Positions 27,868 through 35,839 of a stretch of 64,000 bases of DNA are shown here, piece after piece. Source of the stretch: Nesterenkonia sedimenti (GTDB lineage: Bacteria > Actinomycetota > Actinomycetes > Actinomycetales > Micrococcaceae); NCBI RefSeq assembly GCF_012641515.1, contig NZ_JABAHY010000002.1, positions 232,840-296,839 on the forward strand. Reading direction: 5' to 3'. The position numbers were made by a program, and so were the translations under genes. Every line of letters begins with the position of its first letter. The stretch's first letter is position 1. A model generated the notes under the pieces. It did not search any database. It saw only the letters and a list, made by a program, of their open reading frames with translations, and had not been told where the DNA came from.

Positions 27868-28488
27868 CTATTCGGCGGAGACGAATGCCTCTTCACGATC
27901 GAACATACCCAGCCGTACCCGTACGAGACCGTCGTAATCCTCCGGCACAGCCAGGGCGATATTGCCCTCTTCGGTGCCGCCGTTGTAGAGCTCATTGAGT
28001 CCGTCGAACTCATCGGGAGCGACTGCAAGGCTGTCGAATGCCTGAATGGTCTCACCACTGCCTGTCACCCAGGCGATCTCAGTACCGAGACTAGGCATCT
28101 CGGATTCCTCTCCGGTGTAAGTGGCTGTGACATTGACCAGGATGTAGGCGTTGCCTTCTTCGGCCTCATCATTGAACTCGTTCGCCTCAGCCACGGCATC
28201 ATCGGCGTCGAAAGTAACGTCATTAACGGTGAGCTCCCATTCCTCGGCGACGATGGTCTCGCCCAGGCTCAGGGGATTATCGCGAGTACCGGCGTCGCCG
28301 GAAGCATCTCCTTCGTCAGCTTCCTCTACATCATCTTCCGAGATCTCAGCAGCGGCTGCTTCGGCTTCCTCATCTGCGTCTTCAGCTTCTTCGATCTCCT
28401 CCTCATCAGAGGCCGTGTCTTCGTTGTCGGCGTCGTCGCCGTTGGCGGCCCCTGCGACCGCGGCGCCAACGCCGGAACAAAGCCCGTC
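27868..28488 (-). pseudogene. Secreted acidic DUF4352-like protein with disrupted 5' end
   Basis: A 206-codon frame runs from just after a TAG (28489-28491). It encodes a hydrophobic segment (CSGVGAAVAGAA), a long Asp/Glu/Ala linker and a beta-rich domain (NPLSLGETIVAEEWELTVND, NAYILVNVTATYTG, then DGLVRVRLGMFD) that resembles DUF4352/telokin-like surface proteins. No start codon exists in this frame until a GTG at 28194, which is inside the domain. An ATG at 28519 with a perfect leaderless box (TATGGT, 6 nt) encodes MVIRAIVLWIG in a frame off by one. One base change would join it to a normal signal peptide. It may be a true frameshift or a sequencing error. Confidence 0.65.
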
Positions 28489-28564
28489 CTATCCACAACA
28501 CAATCGCCCGAATAACCATGTATAGACCATAACCACTGAAGCCTAGGGGTGCCTGAGCACAGAA

Positions 28565-28608
28565 AGGCCCCCACTCGACCGGAATAACTCCAGGTCAGGT
28601 GGGGGCCT
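28565..28608 (-). terminator. Rho-independent terminator of tRNA-Ser
   Basis: A 10-bp stem AGGCCCCCAC/GTGGGGGCCT with a T-rich run (CCTTTCTG) on the reverse strand begins 3 bp after the tRNA 3' end. Confidence 0.8.
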
Positions 28609-28610
28609 GT

Positions 28611-28702
28611 TGGCGGAGGCGGGGGGATTTGAACCCCCGATCCCCGGTTAAGAGGATCCTTCATTAGCAGTGAAGTCCGTTCGGCCGCTCCGGCACGCCT
28701 CC
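28611..28702 (-). tRNA. tRNA-Ser (anticodon GCU)
   Basis: The reverse strand folds as a class II tRNA. The acceptor stem is GGAGGCG/CGCCTCC, the D arm contains GCCGGAGCGGCCGAACGG, and the anticodon loop CTGCTAA has GCT at 28666-28668. A long variable arm and the T arm GGGGGTTCAAATCCCCC follow. G73 and an encoded CCA (28611-28613) complete it. The long variable arm and GCU anticodon identify serine (AGC/AGU codons). It is often found beside dnaX in actinobacteria. Confidence 0.97.
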
Positions 28703-28813
28703 ATCGGATCAGAGACCCGATGCACCCTGCAGGCGGGAACCGCCCGCAACGCGCCTATCCAGGGTAGCGGTCACAGTCCCGCAGATCAAAGCGAATCACC
28801 TTCGGCGGGCCGG

Positions 28814-28819
28814 TAATGT
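28814..28819 (+). promoter_or_regulatory. Leaderless -10 box of the FAD/NAD(P)-binding protein gene
   Basis: TAATGT ends 7 nt before the GTG at 28827, favouring that start over a GTG at 28818 that would lie inside the box. Confidence 0.6.
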
Positions 28820-28826
28820 GTCTGGG

Positions 28827-30617
28827 GTGAGTAATCAAGAGCACGTCATAGCAGTGATTGGAGCGGGTCCGAGGGGGACTTCCTTTCTCGAACGACTCCT
28901 GGCCCATGTGGAGCAGCAGGCAATTCGTACCCAGTCAGAACTTCCCCCACTGCGAGTCTTGGTTATTGACCCCGCGCGCCATGGCTCCGGCAAGATCTGG
29001 GATCCCGAGCAGTCGCCGCGGTACCTCATGAACACCCCCGCAAGCTTCCCCACAGCAGCACCTGCCGGTGCCACCCAGGAGGAACTCACACCATCCTCCT
29101 GCTCCACGAGCTTTCTCCAGTGGGCCAAAAAGCAGGGGCTCGCATATAACGACGGCGACTTCCCCCGCCGTGCTGACTACGGCGCCTATCTGCGCTGGCT
29201 CCATCAGGAAGCAGTCTCCGGGCTGCGAGCCAACGGGGTCTCGGTCGAAGAGATCCCTGACGAAGTCACATCCATCAGCGCCGGGAAGAACTGGTACGGC
29301 CTGCTCATGGCCCAAGGCCCGGCCCGCGAAGCCAACGCCGTCATTCTAGCCCTGGGGCATGTCCCGGCAGAACCTGCTGGCCCCGCCGCTCGGCTGAGCA
29401 GCCAGGCCCAGAAACTCGGACTGCACTATCAGGTGCCCGCCATCCCCACAGATGTGGACTACAACCGGTTCGAAGCCGGTGAGAACGTCCTGGTCCGTGG
29501 CATGGGCCTGAACTTCTTCGACCTCATGATCGAGGTCACCGCCGGACGTGGTGGGCGCTTCAAACAACACCTCTCCGGGGATCCCGGCCACCGGTTGGAC
29601 TACCAGCCCTCAGGCCAGGAGCCGATCCTCATCGCAGGATCCCGCCGAGGCACCCCCTACCGCGCGAAAACGGTGGCACCGGGCTTCGTGCCCGAAGGTG
29701 TCGAGCTCACCCAACTCACCGATGAGGTCATCGAGGAGCTCATCCGCGAACATCAGCAGTTGGACTTCGCCGCCCACCTCTGGCCGCTCATCGAGGCCGA
29801 TATGCAGCAGACCTACCGGCGCATCGGCGGCGACCCCCAGGCTGAGTTCAAGCTGGAGGAATTCACCAGGCCCTTCGACCACCAGTTCTTCGGCTCCGCC
29901 CAGGAGTACCAGCAGGCCATGGCTACCTGGCTAACCGAGGACGCGGCCACTGCCGCAGAAGGGGCCCAGAACCCCCAAAAGATGGCCGTAAATGCCCTGC
30001 ATGCCGCCCGGCTGAAGGTCAAACACTTGGTCACCGAACGCCGGATCACCCAGACATCCCTCCTGCGCGACGTTGAAGGCTGGTTCGAAGCCACCGTGGA
30101 GGGACTGACCAGTGGCCCGCCTCTGCAGCGCATCGAGGAGCTCGCCGCCCTCGCTCGGGCCGGGATCGTCCAATTCCTGGGGCCGTCCCCGGTCTACGGT
30201 GTTGAGCATGACGAGGGGCTCTTCATCGCTGACTCCTCGGCGGTCAGCGGAGCCCGCTATACCGCCCGGTACATGATCGAAGCCATGATGCCGCCGAATC
30301 GCATAACCCAGTCCAGCGCCCCACTGGTGCGCAGCCTCCTCGAGGCAGGAACGGCCCGGCCAGCAACTTTCCGAGCCGGCGGGGAGAGCCATGTGCATAA
30401 GGGCTTCGCCGTAACTGACTCCCCCCACCGTCTGCTGACCAGTAGGGACAGCGTCGTCGAGGGTATCTACGTGCTGGGACTGCAGCTCTCCTCAGCCCAG
30501 TGGGGAACGGCCATCGCCGCTGAAGCCGGAGGTCAGATCACGACGACGGCGCGGAGCCTGGCAGATGCCGATGCCGTCGTCGTCGATATTCTCAGCCGAG
30601 CACCTTCCCGGGGTTGA
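28827..30617 (+). CDS. FAD/NAD(P)-binding protein (NAD_binding_9 family)
   Basis: A 596-residue protein beginning with a dinucleotide fold, VIAVIGAGPRGTSFLERLL (GxGxxG-type), followed by LRVLVIDPARHGSGKIWDPE and RYLMNTPASFPT. This matches the family annotated as FAD-NAD(P)-binding or putative hydroxyacylglutathione-like oxidoreductases, common near siderophore or amino-acid genes. A second nucleotide loop region is near NVLVRGMGLNFFDL (about 225). The reaction is unknown. It is cytosolic, with no membrane segment. The 3' end overlaps the convergent FAD oxidase gene by 26 bp. Confidence 0.78.
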   Translation: MSNQEHVIAVIGAGPRGTSFLERLLAHVEQQAIRTQSELPPLRVLVIDPARHGSGKIWDPEQSPRYLMNTPASFPTAAPAGATQEELTPSSCSTSFLQWAKKQGLAYNDGDFPRRADYGAYLRWLHQEAVSGLRANGVSVEEIPDEVTSISAGKNWYGLLMAQGPAREANAVILALGHVPAEPAGPAARLSSQAQKLGLHYQVPAIPTDVDYNRFEAGENVLVRGMGLNFFDLMIEVTAGRGGRFKQHLSGDPGHRLDYQPSGQEPILIAGSRRGTPYRAKTVAPGFVPEGVELTQLTDEVIEELIREHQQLDFAAHLWPLIEADMQQTYRRIGGDPQAEFKLEEFTRPFDHQFFGSAQEYQQAMATWLTEDAATAAEGAQNPQKMAVNALHAARLKVKHLVTERRITQTSLLRDVEGWFEATVEGLTSGPPLQRIEELAALARAGIVQFLGPSPVYGVEHDEGLFIADSSAVSGARYTARYMIEAMMPPNRITQSSAPLVRSLLEAGTARPATFRAGGESHVHKGFAVTDSPHRLLTSRDSVVEGIYVLGLQLSSAQWGTAIAAEAGGQITTTARSLADADAVVVDILSRAPSRG

Positions 30618-31986
30618 GGATCCCCAGCGGATCCAGGGCCTGCTTGACCGCCAGCATCGCCGGGACAGCTGAACGGTGCTCTTTGGCCATCGAAGCCACT
30701 TTGCCGACCCCCACACCGTGCTCACCGGTGCAGGTCCCGCCCATGGCCAGGGCGCGATCCACCAGGCGTTCATTGATCTGCTTGGCCTGGGCATAGGCCT
30801 GCTCATCACCTGGTGGCAGCAGGATGGCCAGGTGGAAGTTGCCATCACCTACGTGGCCGGCGATGGGGGCGATGAGATCGGTGGTTTCGAGGTCCTTCTT
30901 GGTCTCCAGAATGCACTCGGGCAGCCGCGAGATCGGCACACAGACATCGGTGGGCAGCACCTTCGCATTCGGCACCAGGTGCTGTGAGGCCGGCAGGACG
31001 TCCGCCCTGGCCTGCCAGGTGCCCCGGACTTCCTCCGGTTCAGTGGTGGAGCTGAACTCCTCAGCGTTGAAACTGCGCGCCAACTGGGCGAACTGCGCGT
31101 AGTGAACCGGAGTCTCCGCCTCGTTACCGGTGAACTCCACGATGATGGTGTCGGCAGGTTTGGCGGTGTAGCCGTTGTACTCCTTCAGCGCGCGGATGGT
31201 CGGCGCATCGAGAAGTTCTACGCGGGTCAGTGGCAGTGAGGCGCGCAGGGCTGCAACAACCAGCTGGGCAGCGGTTTCGAGGTCGGGTAGGGACCAGACA
31301 CCAACTGCGGTGCAGGCCGGAAGGGGGTGCAGGTTCACAGTGACCTCGGTGATGATCCCGAGGGTTCCCTCGGAGCCCACGAAAAGATGCGTGAGGTCAT
31401 AGCCGGCTGAGGTCTTCTTCGTGGTGGAACCGGTGCGGATCACCGAGCCGTCGGCCAGCACCACGGTCAGTGCCAGCACGTTCTCCTTCAATGTCCCGTA
31501 GCGGACCGCGGTGGTGCCGCTGGCTGAAGTTGAGGCCATACCCCCGATGCTGGGATCGATGGCCGGCCCCGCGGCGAACTGCAGACCATGGGGCTCCACT
31601 GCGGCGTTGAGCTCGGACTTCAGCACCCCCGCCTCTGCAGTGGCGTACATGTCATCGGCGGCGATATCCACCACCTGGCGCATCCCGGAGACATCGATGC
31701 AGATGCTCCCGGCGGTGGTGTTGGCCCCGCCTTCCAGGCCCGTGCCTGAGCCGCGGGGGACCACGGGTGTCTGATGCTCATGGCAGATGCGCACCGCGGT
31801 GGCGACATCCTCGGTGCTGGTAGCCCTCACCGCCGCCTGAGGCAGCTCCCAGCCGTGGTGGGAGCGGTCATGGGACAGTGGCTCGAGGTCCTCGGCCGCA
31901 GTGAGAACTTTGTCTCCCAGGGCGGAGATCAGGGCTTGTACGACGCCGTCGTCGCGGGTTTCAGGGGTTTCAGAAGAAGTCGCCAT
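30592..31986 (-). CDS. FAD-binding oxidase, GlcD / D-lactate dehydrogenase type
   Basis: A 464-residue flavoenzyme of the vanillyl-alcohol-oxidase fold. The FAD domain carries VVPRGSGTGLEGGANTTAG (about residue 60) and DPSIGGMASTSASGTTAVRYG. The C-terminal cap domain ends with GGTCTGEHGVGVGKV and ALDPLGILNPGKVLG, the hallmark of GlcD/Dld proteins. It oxidises a 2-hydroxyacid such as glycolate or D-lactate. The start at 31986 is set by TAATTT (31994-31999) 7 nt upstream. It is followed upstream by the HATPase-LuxR gene in the same direction. Confidence 0.9.
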   Translation of the reverse strand: MATSSETPETRDDGVVQALISALGDKVLTAAEDLEPLSHDRSHHGWELPQAAVRATSTEDVATAVRICHEHQTPVVPRGSGTGLEGGANTTAGSICIDVSGMRQVVDIAADDMYATAEAGVLKSELNAAVEPHGLQFAAGPAIDPSIGGMASTSASGTTAVRYGTLKENVLALTVVLADGSVIRTGSTTKKTSAGYDLTHLFVGSEGTLGIITEVTVNLHPLPACTAVGVWSLPDLETAAQLVVAALRASLPLTRVELLDAPTIRALKEYNGYTAKPADTIIVEFTGNEAETPVHYAQFAQLARSFNAEEFSSTTEPEEVRGTWQARADVLPASQHLVPNAKVLPTDVCVPISRLPECILETKKDLETTDLIAPIAGHVGDGNFHLAILLPPGDEQAYAQAKQINERLVDRALAMGGTCTGEHGVGVGKVASMAKEHRSAVPAMLAVKQALDPLGILNPGKVLG

Positions 31987-31999
31987 CCACTTCAAATTA

Positions 32000-32824
32000 T
32001 CACCGCAACTGCGAGATCAGTTGAGCACGATTAGTGGTCCCCGTTTTCCGCAGCAGCTTGGAGATATGGAACTTCACAGTATGTTCCGAGATGTCGAGGT
32101 GCTGGGCGATTTGGGCATTGCGCAGACCCTCTCTTAGGCAGTCGAGTACCTGCTTCTCGCGGTCGGAGAGGTTAGTGAGTTCATGCAGCGGCGTAGGGGT
32201 CGGGGGTGGATCCAACGGGATGGTGATCCCCAGTTCGGTGCCCCATCCTGGGGTGGAATCCACCTCCAGTTTTCCCCCTAAGGCGGATACATGTTCGGCA
32301 ATCGGCCGGAGGGTATCGTCATGGGCGCGCAGCTCACCCTTGCCGTCGTCGCGGATGCCGATCAGCAGATTGAGGCCATCGCAATCCCAATGAATCCGTA
32401 CCCGTTGAGCCTCAGCCGTATTGGTAAATGAGAGAACTGCATTGCGCACAATCGCGCGGGCAGCTTGGGCGACATCACCGGGCAGTGCGCGGCCGTTCTC
32501 GGGGGGTTCGACAAATTCAACCTCGAGCTGTCCAAAGCGCACCAGGGGTTTCAAGTCGTTCTTCAGCCGGGCGAAGGCCCCCACCACAGGCTCTAAGAGG
32601 TCGTCTCGGCGCTCATCGGAATCAGTTCGCAGTTGCACTAACGCGGTAGCTGCAATGTGAATGGCCGTTTCCCGGGCCGCGCGGTCCTCAAGACGGTTGG
32701 AGCGCAGTGTTGCAAGCAGGGACTCCAGGGTGACCGCGTAACGGTCTGACTGTTCGGACAGCGCCCGAGCATGGGCTGAGAGCTGGATTCGCGCATCCTG
32801 TGGAGCTGGCTCAGGGGGAGTCAT
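32000..32824 (-). CDS. Fused HATPase-LuxR/NarL transcriptional regulator
   Basis: A 274-residue protein joining a histidine-kinase-like ATPase fold to a LuxR DNA-binding domain. Residues 20-95 are helical, 115-205 form an HATPase_c domain (N-box-like AARAIVRNAVLSFTNTAEAQ, G1 box IRDDGKG at 157-163, G2 box TPGWGTELGITIPL at 191-204), and 215-270 form a LuxR HTH (NLSDREKQVLDCLREGLRNA, ISEHTVKFHISKLLRKTGT). There is no receiver domain and no obvious phospho-accepting His motif. It is divergent from hxlB-hxlA, so it probably controls formaldehyde fixation. This is an unusual one-chain sensor-regulator. Confidence 0.85.
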   Translation of the reverse strand: MTPPEPAPQDARIQLSAHARALSEQSDRYAVTLESLLATLRSNRLEDRAARETAIHIAATALVQLRTDSDERRDDLLEPVVGAFARLKNDLKPLVRFGQLEVEFVEPPENGRALPGDVAQAARAIVRNAVLSFTNTAEAQRVRIHWDCDGLNLLIGIRDDGKGELRAHDDTLRPIAEHVSALGGKLEVDSTPGWGTELGITIPLDPPPTPTPLHELTNLSDREKQVLDCLREGLRNAQIAQHLDISEHTVKFHISKLLRKTGTTNRAQLISQLR

Positions 32825-32903
32825 AGTCGTCAGAGTAACCGCAAAGTACTACCCGAAGGTATAGCCCTATACGAACGGCTAGCCCACCTACCCATTCCGG
32901 GTA

Positions 32904-32917
32904 GTGACGTGCATCAC
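32904..32917. promoter_or_regulatory. CRP/GlxR-like site upstream of hxlB
   Basis: GTGA-CGTGCA-TCAC, extended by one more matching base each side (A/T). It fits the CRP/FNR-family half sites of actinobacterial GlxR. It lies between the divergent LuxR-type regulator and hxlB. Confidence 0.55.
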
Positions 32918-32938
32918 TGTGCGGAAGATGATCGAAGG

Positions 32939-33514
32939 GTGATTGAAAAGCATAGTTTCCACTCCTCGTTGAGCCAGATTCGTGACGAACTCTCCCGAAC
33001 ACTGGCCACTATCTGTCAGGACCAACAAGAAGCTTTAGAGCAGATGGCCGAGATGATCGGCGGTGCTGAACGCATCTTCGTGCTCGGCGCCGGGCGCTCG
33101 GGCTTAGCTCTCCAAATGACAGCGATGCGGCTCATGCACCTGGGAAAGGAGGCTTATGTCGTTGGGGAAACCACCACACCGGCCATTCGGGGAGGGGATG
33201 TGCTCCTCACCGCCTCTGGCTCCGGCACGACCGGGAGTGTGGTCCGTGCGGCGGAGCAAGCCCGGGGTGCCGGGGCAACTGTCGTCTGTTTCACAGCCCG
33301 GCAGCATTCTCCCTTGGGGGAGCTCGCTGCTGCCGCCGTGCTGATCCCCGCGGCTGAGAAGCTGGACCGTTCTGGGGCTGCGTCAGCCCAGTATGCCGGC
33401 AGCCTCTTCGAGCAGGCCGTGGTGATTGCCGGGGACGCCTTGTTCCATGCCCTGTGGCAGCGCAGCGGGCGCAGCGCCGACGAGCTGTGGCCTCGCCACG
33501 CCAATATCGAGTAA
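32939..33514 (+). CDS. hxlB: 6-phospho-3-hexuloisomerase
   Basis: A SIS-domain isomerase that converts D-arabino-3-hexulose 6-phosphate to fructose 6-phosphate, the second step of formaldehyde fixation. Blocks are RIFVLGAGRSGLALQMTAMR, YVVGETTTPAIRGGDVLL, ASGSGTTGSVVRAAEQA and a final SLFEQAVVIAGDALFHAL. I choose the GTG at 32939 (191 residues). The ATG at 32909 lies inside the CRP-like box, and a TTG at 32969 is also possible. It pairs with hxlA 57 bp downstream. Confidence 0.9.
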   Translation: MIEKHSFHSSLSQIRDELSRTLATICQDQQEALEQMAEMIGGAERIFVLGAGRSGLALQMTAMRLMHLGKEAYVVGETTTPAIRGGDVLLTASGSGTTGSVVRAAEQARGAGATVVCFTARQHSPLGELAAAAVLIPAAEKLDRSGAASAQYAGSLFEQAVVIAGDALFHALWQRSGRSADELWPRHANIE

Positions 33515-33571
33515 CACTTCCCAGAGTTTTCCCTAGCCCCAGTAGGAATCGATCGTAAGGAATCATCAACA

Positions 33572-34195
33572 ATGAAGATTCAATTTGCCATGGACACTTT
33601 GACCACCGAGCAGGCTCTGGAGTGGGCAAGTCAGGCTGCCCCGCATGTAGACATCCTTGAGCTCGGTACCCCGCTGATTAAAAGTGCGGGGCTTTCCGCG
33701 GTGACCGCGGTCAAGAAAGCTCATCCGGATAAAACTGTCTTTGCGGATATGAAAACTATGGATGCTGGGGAGCTTGAGGCGGATATCGCATTCAAAGCAG
33801 GTGCAGATTTAGTGACAATTCTGGGCACCGCGGATGACTCCACCATCGTTGGTGCTGTTCAAGCTGCCCGGGCTCACAGCAAAGGGATTGTGGTCGACCT
33901 CATCGGTGTGAGGGATAAGGCCGCTAGGGCAAGGGAGGTGGTGAAACTCGGCGCAGAATTTGTGGAGATGCACGCCGGTCTGGATGAGCAGGCTCAAGAG
34001 GGGTACTCCCTGGATGGCCTTCTGGAGGCGGGCAGAACTGCCCAGGTTCCGTTCTCTGTAGCGGGTGGGGTGAAGGATTCCTCAATTGGTGCAGTGAAGG
34101 ATGCCGGGGCTCAGATTGCGGTAGCCGGAGGCTTTATCTATTCCGCTAACGATGTTGGAAGCGCAGCCAAGAAGTTGCGTGAAGCCATCGCTTGA
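33572..34195 (+). CDS. hxlA: 3-hexulose-6-phosphate synthase
   Basis: A 207-residue TIM-barrel aldolase of the orotidine-decarboxylase superfamily. It condenses formaldehyde with ribulose 5-phosphate. Motifs are MKIQFAMDTLT, DILELGTPLIKSAGL, VFADMKTMDAGELEADIAF (the DxKxxD active-site motif) and the phosphate loop VAGGVKDSSIGAVKDAGAQI. Ribosome site AAGGA lies 13-17 nt upstream. The codon use looks less GC-biased than its neighbours (many third-position A/T), suggesting a distinct history. With hxlB it makes a full RuMP entry pair. Confidence 0.93.
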   Translation: MKIQFAMDTLTTEQALEWASQAAPHVDILELGTPLIKSAGLSAVTAVKKAHPDKTVFADMKTMDAGELEADIAFKAGADLVTILGTADDSTIVGAVQAARAHSKGIVVDLIGVRDKAARAREVVKLGAEFVEMHAGLDEQAQEGYSLDGLLEAGRTAQVPFSVAGGVKDSSIGAVKDAGAQIAVAGGFIYSANDVGSAAKKLREAIA

Positions 34196-34272
34196 AAACT
34201 CTCCGGGGCGCGGAAGCGAAGCGCTTCTCCCTGGTCATGGCCAGAACCCCTGTGTGCTTGCGGAATGGGGTT

Positions 34273-34304
34273 ACCTACCGATCGGTCGGTAAGTCTGCTA
34301 CAGT
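34273..34304 (+). promoter_or_regulatory. PaaR-like operator and -10 box of the MHS transporter gene
   Basis: 34273-34294 has arms matching ACTNACCG and CGGTNAGT around a central NNCGNN at all but one position, the motif I recall for PaaR of Corynebacterium glutamicum. Four bases (CTGC) follow and then TACAGT (34299-34304), a likely -10 box. The identical geometry recurs at 60874. Confidence 0.6.
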
Positions 34305-34396
34305 CCCTCATGCGGTGGCCTGAGTCACACACTCTTGTGTGCCCAGTCACCCATAGTTGTGATTCGCATCCCATACCACGTGTCAATGGAGGCACA

Positions 34397-35767
34397 ATGA
34401 GCCAGCAGGCCTACCTCAGTAAAGAGGGCCATGAGTTGACCCGCGAGGAGAAGAAAGTCCTCGCCGGTACCCTCGTGGGAACCACTATCGAGTGGTACGA
34501 CTTCTTCATCTACGCCCAGGCTGCCGGGTTCGTCCTGGCAGTGCTGTACTTCGAGCCCCTGGGGGAGGAGAACGCTGCCCTGGCCCAGATCGTGGCATGG
34601 GCCTCCATCGGTATCTCCTTCCTGTTCCGTCCGCTCGGGGCGATCATTGCCGGTTTCCTGGGCGATAAATTCGGCCGAAAACTTGTCCTAGTCATCACTC
34701 TGATGGGTATGGGTGGTGCGACAGTGCTGATCGGTCTGCTGCCCACCTACGCCACCTGGGGCCTGGCCGCACCGATCCTGCTGATCGTCCTGCGCATCCT
34801 CCAGGGGCTCTCCGCTGGTGGTGAGTGGGGCGGCGCTGCCCTGCTGTCGGTGGAGCATGCTCCCCGCCATAAGCGCGGTCTGTTCGGTATGTACCCGCAG
34901 ATCGGTGTGCCCCTGGGCATGCTGCTGGCCACCGGGTTCATGTTCGGTCTCAACGCGATCCTCACCGAGGAGCAGTTCCTGGAGTGGGGCTGGCGTGTGC
35001 CGTTCCTGTTCTCCTTCGTGCTGATCGTCGTCGGTTACCTCATCCGTCTGAAGGTCGAGGAGTCTCCGGTCTTCACCGAGATGAAGGACCGGAAGAAGGA
35101 ATCCTCGGCTCCGCTGAAGGAACTGGTCACCACGCATAAGAAGTACACCTTCCTGGCAGCTCTGATCTTCGCGGCCAATAACGCTGCCGGTTACCTCGTG
35201 ATCGCCTTCTTCGCCTCCTACGGTGCCGCGGAGCTGGGCATGTCCCGCACCGAGACGCTGATCGCCTCGCTGATCGGCGGTGTCGGCTGGTTCATCTTCA
35301 CCATGTTCGGCGGTTGGGTCTCCGACCGGATCGGACGTGTGCGGACCTTCCAGATCGGTTACGCGATCATCATCGTCTGGGCAGTGCCGATGTGGTTCAT
35401 GCTCGACACAGCTTCGCTGCCGCTGTTCGCCCTGGCGATCTTCATCCTCACCATCGGTCTGGGTCCCTCCTATGGTCCGCAGTCGGCGCTGTACGCGGAG
35501 ATGTTCCCGGTCTCCATCCGGTTCTCCGGCGTCTCCATCGGCTACGCCCTGGGCTCGATCATCGGTGGTGCCTTCGCCGCAACTATCGCCCAGGCCATCC
35601 TGGACACTACGGGTCAGTCCTGGCTGATCGGTGTGTACATCGGCGGCCTGGCGATCATCTCCTTCATCGCCGTGTCGATGGTTCCGAAGAACCTGCAGGG
35701 CATCAACCTGCACGACGACTCTGAGCGCACCGAGCTCTCGAAGCCCAAGGTCAAAGAAATGGCCTAA
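34397..35767 (+). CDS. MHS-family (MFS) organic-acid:proton symporter
   Basis: A 456-residue, 12-helix transporter of the metabolite:H+ symporter family (ShiA, KgtP, ProP relatives). Signatures are VGTTIEWYDFFIYAQAAGF in helix 1, FLFRPLGAIIAGFLGDKFGRK in the first loop, and QGLSAGGEWGGAALL. The longer frame from 34265 is rejected because GGAGG lies 5 nt before this ATG and the family start aligns here. Substrates of the family are carboxylates or aromatic acids. The PaaR-like operator upstream points to a phenylacetate-type acid. Confidence 0.92.
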   Translation: MSQQAYLSKEGHELTREEKKVLAGTLVGTTIEWYDFFIYAQAAGFVLAVLYFEPLGEENAALAQIVAWASIGISFLFRPLGAIIAGFLGDKFGRKLVLVITLMGMGGATVLIGLLPTYATWGLAAPILLIVLRILQGLSAGGEWGGAALLSVEHAPRHKRGLFGMYPQIGVPLGMLLATGFMFGLNAILTEEQFLEWGWRVPFLFSFVLIVVGYLIRLKVEESPVFTEMKDRKKESSAPLKELVTTHKKYTFLAALIFAANNAAGYLVIAFFASYGAAELGMSRTETLIASLIGGVGWFIFTMFGGWVSDRIGRVRTFQIGYAIIIVWAVPMWFMLDTASLPLFALAIFILTIGLGPSYGPQSALYAEMFPVSIRFSGVSIGYALGSIIGGAFAATIAQAILDTTGQSWLIGVYIGGLAIISFIAVSMVPKNLQGINLHDDSERTELSKPKVKEMA

Positions 35768-35775
35768 AAGCGCCT

Positions 35776-35837
35776 GAAATAACGACGGCGGCGGGGGCCG
35801 CCTCTTGCAGGCAGGCTCCCGCCGCCGTCGTTATTTC
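35776..35837. terminator. 20-bp stem bidirectional terminator
   Basis: A perfect 20-bp inverted repeat (35776-35795 with 35818-35837; outer arms GAAATAACG/CGTTATTTC, inner GC-rich) fills the space between convergent genes. The A/T-rich outer stem gives U-rich ends in both directions. Confidence 0.9.
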
Positions 35838-35839
35838 TG

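Noticed and set aside
28326..28664. A reverse-strand frame covering the tRNA-Ser and the DUF4352-like 5' end
   Set aside because: It reads through the tRNA and its terminator, so it is not a gene. The coding signal in this area is in another frame.
34688..35713. A 341-codon reverse-strand frame
   Set aside because: It is the antisense shadow of the MHS transporter gene, full of repeated His/Gln/Asp residues and without family motifs.
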